Assembly: GCA_965602225.1 (NCBI GenBank)
Contig: CBFCYE010000053.1
Location: forward strand, 1-11,472
DNA from: Tenderia sp965602225
GTDB taxonomy: Bacteria > Pseudomonadota > Gammaproteobacteria > Tenderiales > Tenderiaceae
DNA: 11,472 bases
Reading direction: 5' to 3'
The notes under the pieces were generated by a model. It was not told where the DNA came from and made no database searches. It saw only the letters and a program-made list of their open reading frames with translations. The translations under genes were made by a program, and so were the position numbers. This document shows, piece after piece, positions 6,853 to 11,472 of the stretch. The stretch's first letter is position 1. Each line of letters opens with the position of its first letter.

Positions 6853-9639
6853 ATGACGGCACAGGAAAATAATCGGATTAGGCTCAATATTCACTGGCAG
6901 ATAATTTTATTATTATCCGCCGGAATATTTTCACTCGCCATTATTGGTAGCCTTACGGCGGGGTATTTTGTCAATAAAAAAGTCTCCGATATTGTCTATG
7001 ACCAGGCACAACAGGTCACCTCCAGTTTTGCACATTTGAGTATCCTGCCATTGCTTTCTGGTGATGGTGATAGCGCCAGCGATGATATTGAGTCTGTTCT
7101 GGCATATAAAAATATCCATGCCTTGGGCATCTATAAAAAAAGTGGTGAATTACTGGTTGGTTCAAAGTCACTTGAAGAGCATGTTTATCCACGTGGCATC
7201 AATGCAACTGATCTGGCTTTTAATGCAAAACTGGTAAGTGAAAGCCGTTCCTTCTGGGTTTTTATGGCGCCGGTGTACGACTCAGATATTACAGTGAAAA
7301 AGAACCAGAATTTTGATTCACTTTTCACTCCAGCACCAAGTCTGTTAGGTCATGTCAATGTAGTTATTGATAGAACCAACCTGTTTAAAACACAGCAAGA
7401 ACTGCTTGTTAATAACTTATTTATATCAATGATCATTGCGCTGTTTCTGATTATTATTTCTGCCTTGGTAACCCATAAGTTGATTAAGCCTCTGTATCAA
7501 TTTGTTTCATTATTGGAACAGGCCGAAGCGGGTGATGACAGCGTTAGGGCTGAGATAAAGGGTCCAATAGAGATCGAACATATGGCGCGCGGTTTTAACA
7601 CAATGATGCAATCGCTTAAGCAACGTCGTAAATATGCAGAGCTACAACATGAATCATTGTTGGAAGAGATCAATGAAAGAGTCAGCGTTGAAGGTGCGTT
7701 GAGGGATAGTGAGTCCCATCTTAGGTCTATTTTGGCCCAACATGAGGCTGTGGTTTCGACAATACCAGGCATTATTATTGAGTTTGATGAACACGGAAAG
7801 CCGCTATGGTGGAACAAGCGGGCAGAGCAGGTAACTGGCCTGAGCAAGGATGACTTTTCCAACATAACATTGGCTAAATTAGTTACTAATGATTTTCAAG
7901 TAGATGCACAACAGGCAATATCAGATGGTCTAAAGCATAGTAGCTATGAGCTGCATGCCAACATTCTTACCATTGATGGTGAAGTGCCATATCAATTTAA
8001 TGGGGTGAAAATCATTTCAGAAAGTCCCGTTGATGACAGTGCTACAGTTACACTATTAACCATTGGCATGGATGATAGTGAATCAATAAATGCACAGATT
8101 GCTATGCAACAGGCTAGAGATGCGGCACTTGAATCTTCACGGGTGAAAAGTGAGTTTCTAGCCAATATGAGTCATGAAATCAGAACCCCCATGAATGGCA
8201 TGCTGGGAATGTTGCAGTTACTTGCAGATAGCAACCTGAATAGAGAACAAAAGAATTTTTCTGATATTGCGCTTCGTTCAGGTGATCAGCTTTTAAGCGT
8301 TATTAATGATGTGCTTGATTTTTCCAAAATCGAGGCTGGAAAACTCGAGATGAACATGACCGATTTTTCTCTCAGAACATTGATTGAAGATGTGGTCGAG
8401 CTATTTGCAAGTAAGGCTTATGAAAAAGGCATACGGATTTATACCGACATGTCCTTTGATGTCCCCGAAATAATAAATTCTGATCCGCAAAGGTTAAAAC
8501 AAGTCTTATCAAATCTTGCTGGTAACGCGGTCAAATTTACCGAGAAGGGGCATGTAATTCTAAAGGCCGCTATTGACTCAAATAATAAGGATCTTGTTTT
8601 ATCAGTTATTGATACCGGTATTGGCATTGATATCAATGATCAGGATAAGATTTTTGATTCATTTGCACAGGCTGATGGATCATCGACAAGAAAATTTGGT
8701 GGTACGGGTTTAGGTCTATCTATAGTAAGGCAATTAAGTACGTTACTTGGTGGCCGAGTTGAGCTTGATTCCGAATCAAGTGGCGGTTCTATATTTAAAG
8801 TCATTATTCCGCTAGCAGCAATCAAGCCAGAAATTGAGTTAGTTAATGAATTGCCAAAACTGTATTTCAATCGTAATTATATCTATCTTGGCAATGATAG
8901 ACTGCAATCATCCATCTTTAAGGCTTTTTCAGACCAGCTAAATCAGTCCTATAGATGGCTTTCTGAGCCTGAATATGGCTTCTTTGTTCCGGGTGAAGAT
9001 GACTATGTCTTTTTGATAGACCTTGAAAAATTCAAAGCAGTGAGAGCATCAGGGTTTTGGTCGAAAATATCAAAATATAAGATATACGTACTGGTCTACC
9101 AGCACAATTTACAAGCGTTTGATGCATTAAACAATGAGGCTGGAAAAAAGCTATCAAAGATTTTATTACCTCTACGTTATAAAAACTTTATTGATATATC
9201 TCAGGGGGAGGCTGACTCTGCTTTAATCGATAATCAGCAGCCGGAAGTTGCCTCTGCTACAGTCACACAAGAGCCAACGATACTGGTTGTTGAGGATAAT
9301 GAGGTTAATCAGCGGGTAATCATGATAATGCTGAAAAAGCTTGGTTATCAGGCTGTGCTGGCCGAGAATGGAAAGATGGCCCTGGATATTCTGTCTTCAG
9401 ACAAGCATATCGAATTAGTGATCATGGATTGCCAAATGCCAGTGATGGATGGTTACACCGCCTCTAATGAAATTAGAAAAGACACTAACCACTACAGGAC
9501 AGACCTTAAAATTATCGCCATGACAGGAAATGCATTGGAAGGTGCTGAGCAAAAATGCTTAGATGCAGGCATGGATGATTATATTTCAAAGCCTATTCGC
9601 TTGTCGTCATTAAAGGCTTCGCTGCAGAAGTGGAAATAA
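6853..9639 (+). CDS. Membrane hybrid sensor histidine kinase (BarA/GacS-like)
   Basis: The 928-residue protein has these parts in order: TM1 (about 17-38), an external sensor region (about 40-185), TM2 (about 188-208), HAMP (about 209-262), PAS (about 285-410), HisKA with phospho-accepting His441 in SHEIRTPMNG, and HATPase with Asn558 (N box), DTGIGI from Asp587 and GGTGLGL from Gly616. A receiver-like stretch without clear motifs (about 670-795) follows. The last part is a standard receiver with Glu814/Asp815, phospho-accepting Asp859 and Lys913. No HPt domain is present, so phosphorelay to a regulator would need a separate HPt protein. No response-regulator gene is in the window. ATG 6853 has no clear ribosome binding site and lies six bases after the ChaN-PDZ stop, which suggests translational coupling. 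Confidence 0.93.
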   Translation: MTAQENNRIRLNIHWQIILLLSAGIFSLAIIGSLTAGYFVNKKVSDIVYDQAQQVTSSFAHLSILPLLSGDGDSASDDIESVLAYKNIHALGIYKKSGELLVGSKSLEEHVYPRGINATDLAFNAKLVSESRSFWVFMAPVYDSDITVKKNQNFDSLFTPAPSLLGHVNVVIDRTNLFKTQQELLVNNLFISMIIALFLIIISALVTHKLIKPLYQFVSLLEQAEAGDDSVRAEIKGPIEIEHMARGFNTMMQSLKQRRKYAELQHESLLEEINERVSVEGALRDSESHLRSILAQHEAVVSTIPGIIIEFDEHGKPLWWNKRAEQVTGLSKDDFSNITLAKLVTNDFQVDAQQAISDGLKHSSYELHANILTIDGEVPYQFNGVKIISESPVDDSATVTLLTIGMDDSESINAQIAMQQARDAALESSRVKSEFLANMSHEIRTPMNGMLGMLQLLADSNLNREQKNFSDIALRSGDQLLSVINDVLDFSKIEAGKLEMNMTDFSLRTLIEDVVELFASKAYEKGIRIYTDMSFDVPEIINSDPQRLKQVLSNLAGNAVKFTEKGHVILKAAIDSNNKDLVLSVIDTGIGIDINDQDKIFDSFAQADGSSTRKFGGTGLGLSIVRQLSTLLGGRVELDSESSGGSIFKVIIPLAAIKPEIELVNELPKLYFNRNYIYLGNDRLQSSIFKAFSDQLNQSYRWLSEPEYGFFVPGEDDYVFLIDLEKFKAVRASGFWSKISKYKIYVLVYQHNLQAFDALNNEAGKKLSKILLPLRYKNFIDISQGEADSALIDNQQPEVASATVTQEPTILVVEDNEVNQRVIMIMLKKLGYQAVLAENGKMALDILSSDKHIELVIMDCQMPVMDGYTASNEIRKDTNHYRTDLKIIAMTGNALEGAEQKCLDAGMDDYISKPIRLSSLKASLQKWK

Positions 9640-9661
9640 TAATTTTCTGTTAGCGTCATCA

Positions 9662-9683
9662 ACTTTATAGATGTCCATAAAGT
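9662..9683 (+). terminator. Possible hairpin after the kinase gene
   Basis: ACTTTAT (9662-9668) pairs with ATAAAGT (9677-9683) around an 8-base loop, 22 bases after the kinase stop. It lacks a T-tract and GC pairs, so it is a weak terminator at best. It could equally be an operator for the downstream peroxidase gene. Confidence 0.25.
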
Positions 9684-9768
9684 CGGTTTACGCGTCAGTG
9701 CTTTTTAAGCAATGGTTGAATGTTAAAATGTTGATTGTGCGCGGATCAGCTACAGTTGATATGTATCA

Positions 9769-9795
9769 TTGACATGCTAAATATTGTTCTACAGT
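9769..9795 (+). promoter_or_regulatory. Candidate promoter of the DyP peroxidase gene
   Basis: A perfect -35 TTGACA (9769-9774) is followed after 15 bases by TACAGT (9790-9795), a 4 of 6 match to the -10 box. The short spacer and weak -10 suggest an activated or weak promoter. The leader to the GTG start would be about 18 bases. Confidence 0.33.
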
Positions 9796-9819
9796 GTTGT
9801 GTCCAATAAGGAGATTGCA

Positions 9820-10704
9820 GTGAATATGCAAAATGGAATTCTTGGCCCTGTCCCCAAACACGCACGTTATCTAATGTTTAGTTATGAGTCTGACGTCATA
9901 GATGCGGCAGAGGCACTAACACCCCTGCTGGAGCTGGTTGATGGTGACAGCACAGTTGTCGGCATTGGCCCATCACTGCTTGCTGCGCTCAATACTCAGA
10001 TTCCCGGCTTGCGTCCATTTCCAAGCCTGGTTGGCCCTGGTTTTGATATACCCTCTACCCAAAATTCCTTATGGTTCTGGCTGCGCGGTGATGACCGTGG
10101 TGAGTTGCACCACCGTTCGCGTGAAATAGAACATGCCCTGGGCATGGATTTTCAGATCAAAGAAGTGCTGGATGCATTTATGTATGCAGACAGTCGTGAC
10201 CTAACTGGTTATGTAGATGGCACTGAAAACCCGCAAGGTGAGAAGGCGGTTGAAGCGGCCATTGTTTCGGGGCAGGGCGACGGTCTTGATGGTGGCAGTT
10301 TTGTCGCAGTCCAACAGTGGACTCATGATTTCGATCTTTTTGATGCCATGGCAGAAACAGAGCAGGACGATGCCATTGGTCGTCGAAAAAGTGACAACGA
10401 AGAATTTGATGCCCCCAAGTCAGCCCATGTTAAACGTACAGCCCAGGAAAGCTTTGATCCTGAAGCCTTCATGGTTAGACGTTCCATGCCATGGGCTGAA
10501 GGCAATCAAGCCGGTCTGAACTTCGTTGCGTTCGTTAAATCACTTGATTCCTTCGAGGTGATGTTACAGCGCATGGTCGGCGTAGAGGATGGCATTGCCG
10601 ATGCTTTATTTAACTTCACCCGTCCAATCTCTGGCGGTTATTACTGGTGCCCGCCGATGAAGGGCGGCAAACTGGATTTGAGTGCTCTCGAATCCCAGGG
10701 TTAA
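9820..10704 (+). CDS. DyP-type haem peroxidase, YfeX-like
   Basis: I chose GTG 9820 because AAGGAG (9808-9813) stands six bases before it; ATG 9826 is possible but 12 bases away. The product has 294 residues, close to E. coli YfeX (about 299). DyP features are GYVDGTENP with distal Asp133, SAHVKRT with proximal haem ligand His203, and Arg220 in VRRSMPW. The 17-residue His-Arg spacing equals that in YfeX as I recall it. The C-terminal FTRPISGGYYWCPP is also family-typical. The enzyme uses hydrogen peroxide to oxidise dyes, porphyrins or other substrates. There is no signal peptide, so it is cytoplasmic, and no obvious encapsulin-targeting tail. It is a single-gene unit ending at a strong terminator. 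Confidence 0.93.
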   Translation: MNMQNGILGPVPKHARYLMFSYESDVIDAAEALTPLLELVDGDSTVVGIGPSLLAALNTQIPGLRPFPSLVGPGFDIPSTQNSLWFWLRGDDRGELHHRSREIEHALGMDFQIKEVLDAFMYADSRDLTGYVDGTENPQGEKAVEAAIVSGQGDGLDGGSFVAVQQWTHDFDLFDAMAETEQDDAIGRRKSDNEEFDAPKSAHVKRTAQESFDPEAFMVRRSMPWAEGNQAGLNFVAFVKSLDSFEVMLQRMVGVEDGIADALFNFTRPISGGYYWCPPMKGGKLDLSALESQG

Positions 10705-10712
10705 ACATCAGT

Positions 10713-10742
10713 CGGGGTTACCGTTATATAGCCCCGTTTTTT
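10713..10742 (+). terminator. Strong intrinsic terminator of the DyP gene
   Basis: CGGGGTTA (10713-10720) pairs with TAGCCCCG (10729-10736), with one G-U pair and an 8-base loop, and is followed by six T residues (10737-10742). It begins eight bases after the stop codon. Confidence 0.92.
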
Positions 10743-10888
10743 ACCCTTACGATTATTCCACGTCTGGCCATGACCAAACTTGTGCCCTAATTCTTGATCA
10801 ATAGTTCCAGACACAGGATGGCATGCCCACTTTAATATTGAGTTGTGCTGCGACTGCCAAAACAACATTCTTCAGTTAAACTCCTTGC

Positions 10889-11472
10889 ATGATTAACGAC
10901 TCCATTCAGACCATTCCACTTAACAATCTCGTGCTGGCCTTTATTCCAGTCGTCGTTGTGCTGGTTATTCTTTACCGTTGGTCATTGGCCTGTGGCAATG
11001 CTGTCTATGCCGTGATTCGTATGTTGGTGCAGTTGCTGTTGATTGGCTATTTGCTCAGCTATATCTTTGAGGCACAAAGCCAGTGGGTAGTGGTGGCAGT
11101 CTTGCTGATGATGGTCTTTGTCTCCAGCTGGATTGCGCTGCAAACCGTTAGTCCCAGCAGACGTCATGAACTCTATAAATACACGCTTTACTCTATAGCA
11201 TTGGGCGGCAGCCCGGTATTGGTGCTGATGACGGTAGCTGTGCTGGAAGTGGAACCATGGTATCAGCCCACTCAGATGATACCGCTGGCGGGTATGGTCT
11301 TCGCCAATGCCATGAACAGCGTGGCATTGGCGGTGGAGCGGATGGAATCGGAGATCGAGCGCAATGTCGGTTATGCCAAAGCGCGAGTGATTGCGTTGCG
11401 CGCGGCAATGATCCCTGTTATCAATTCATTGTTTGCTGTCGGCCTGGTCTCGTTGCCGGGCATGATGACAGG
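10889..11472 (+). CDS. fetB: FetB-family (UPF0014) membrane permease, 3' end outside window
   Basis: An open frame of 194 codons from ATG 10889 (MINDSIQTIPLNNL) runs off the window without a stop. The translation shows hydrophobic spans at about residues 11-30, 42-62, 66-87, 102-121 and 131-151. It also has the family signatures GMVFANAMNSVALA, ERNVGYAKARVIALRAA and MIPVINSLFAVGLVSLPGMMTG. FetB is the membrane subunit of the FetAB ABC exporter implicated in iron export and peroxide resistance in E. coli. Full length there is about 259 residues, so roughly 65 are missing here. No ATPase (FetA) gene is seen upstream, so it may follow downstream. No clear ribosome binding site precedes the ATG, so the start is moderately sure. 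Confidence 0.85.
   Translation, partial: MINDSIQTIPLNNLVLAFIPVVVVLVILYRWSLACGNAVYAVIRMLVQLLLIGYLLSYIFEAQSQWVVVAVLLMMVFVSSWIALQTVSPSRRHELYKYTLYSIALGGSPVLVLMTVAVLEVEPWYQPTQMIPLAGMVFANAMNSVALAVERMESEIERNVGYAKARVIALRAAMIPVINSLFAVGLVSLPGMMT

Overview
The window looks like chromosomal DNA of a moderate-GC gammaproteobacterium. A tRNA-Cys to tRNA-Leu(UAA) order like the E. coli glyW-cysT-leuZ cluster, a ChaN-type haem protein, a BarA/GacS-like hybrid kinase, a YfeX-like DyP peroxidase and a FetB permease all fit that group. The genus cannot be fixed from this sequence alone.

Left part (1-1605): the 3' part of a tRNA-Cys is followed by a tRNA-Leu(UAA) locus interrupted by about 1.35 kb of extra DNA. 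A 5' tRNA-Leu piece stops at the anticodon loop (168-206). A matching 3' piece resumes in the same loop at 1548-1602. Between them lie a complete second tRNA-Leu(UAA) (292-380) and one minus-strand gene for an FRG-domain protein (425-1345). The two outer pieces rejoin into a tRNA with a perfect anticodon stem (AGGGA/TCCCT), whereas the inner tRNA uses ACGGA/TCCGT. The outer pieces therefore read as one ancestral gene split by an insertion that carries its own replacement tRNA. No recombinase is present. This is the most unusual structure in the window.

Centre (1606-6846): a long exported protein combines an M1-like metallopeptidase domain, an M28 aminopeptidase domain and a C-terminal PDZ domain. 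After it comes a 478-bp AT-rich gap containing one perfect DnaA-box match and two near matches. The next gene is a ChaN-like haem-binding-fold protein that also ends in a PDZ domain.

Right part (6847-11472): six bases after the ChaN-PDZ gene starts a membrane hybrid histidine kinase (HAMP, PAS, HisKA, HATPase, a degenerate receiver-like stretch, then a receiver), probably in the same operon. A DyP-type peroxidase with its own ribosome binding site and a strong intrinsic terminator follows. The window ends inside a FetB-family permease gene. ChaN, DyP and FetB together suggest a loose haem/iron/oxidative-stress theme, but that link is inference from proximity.
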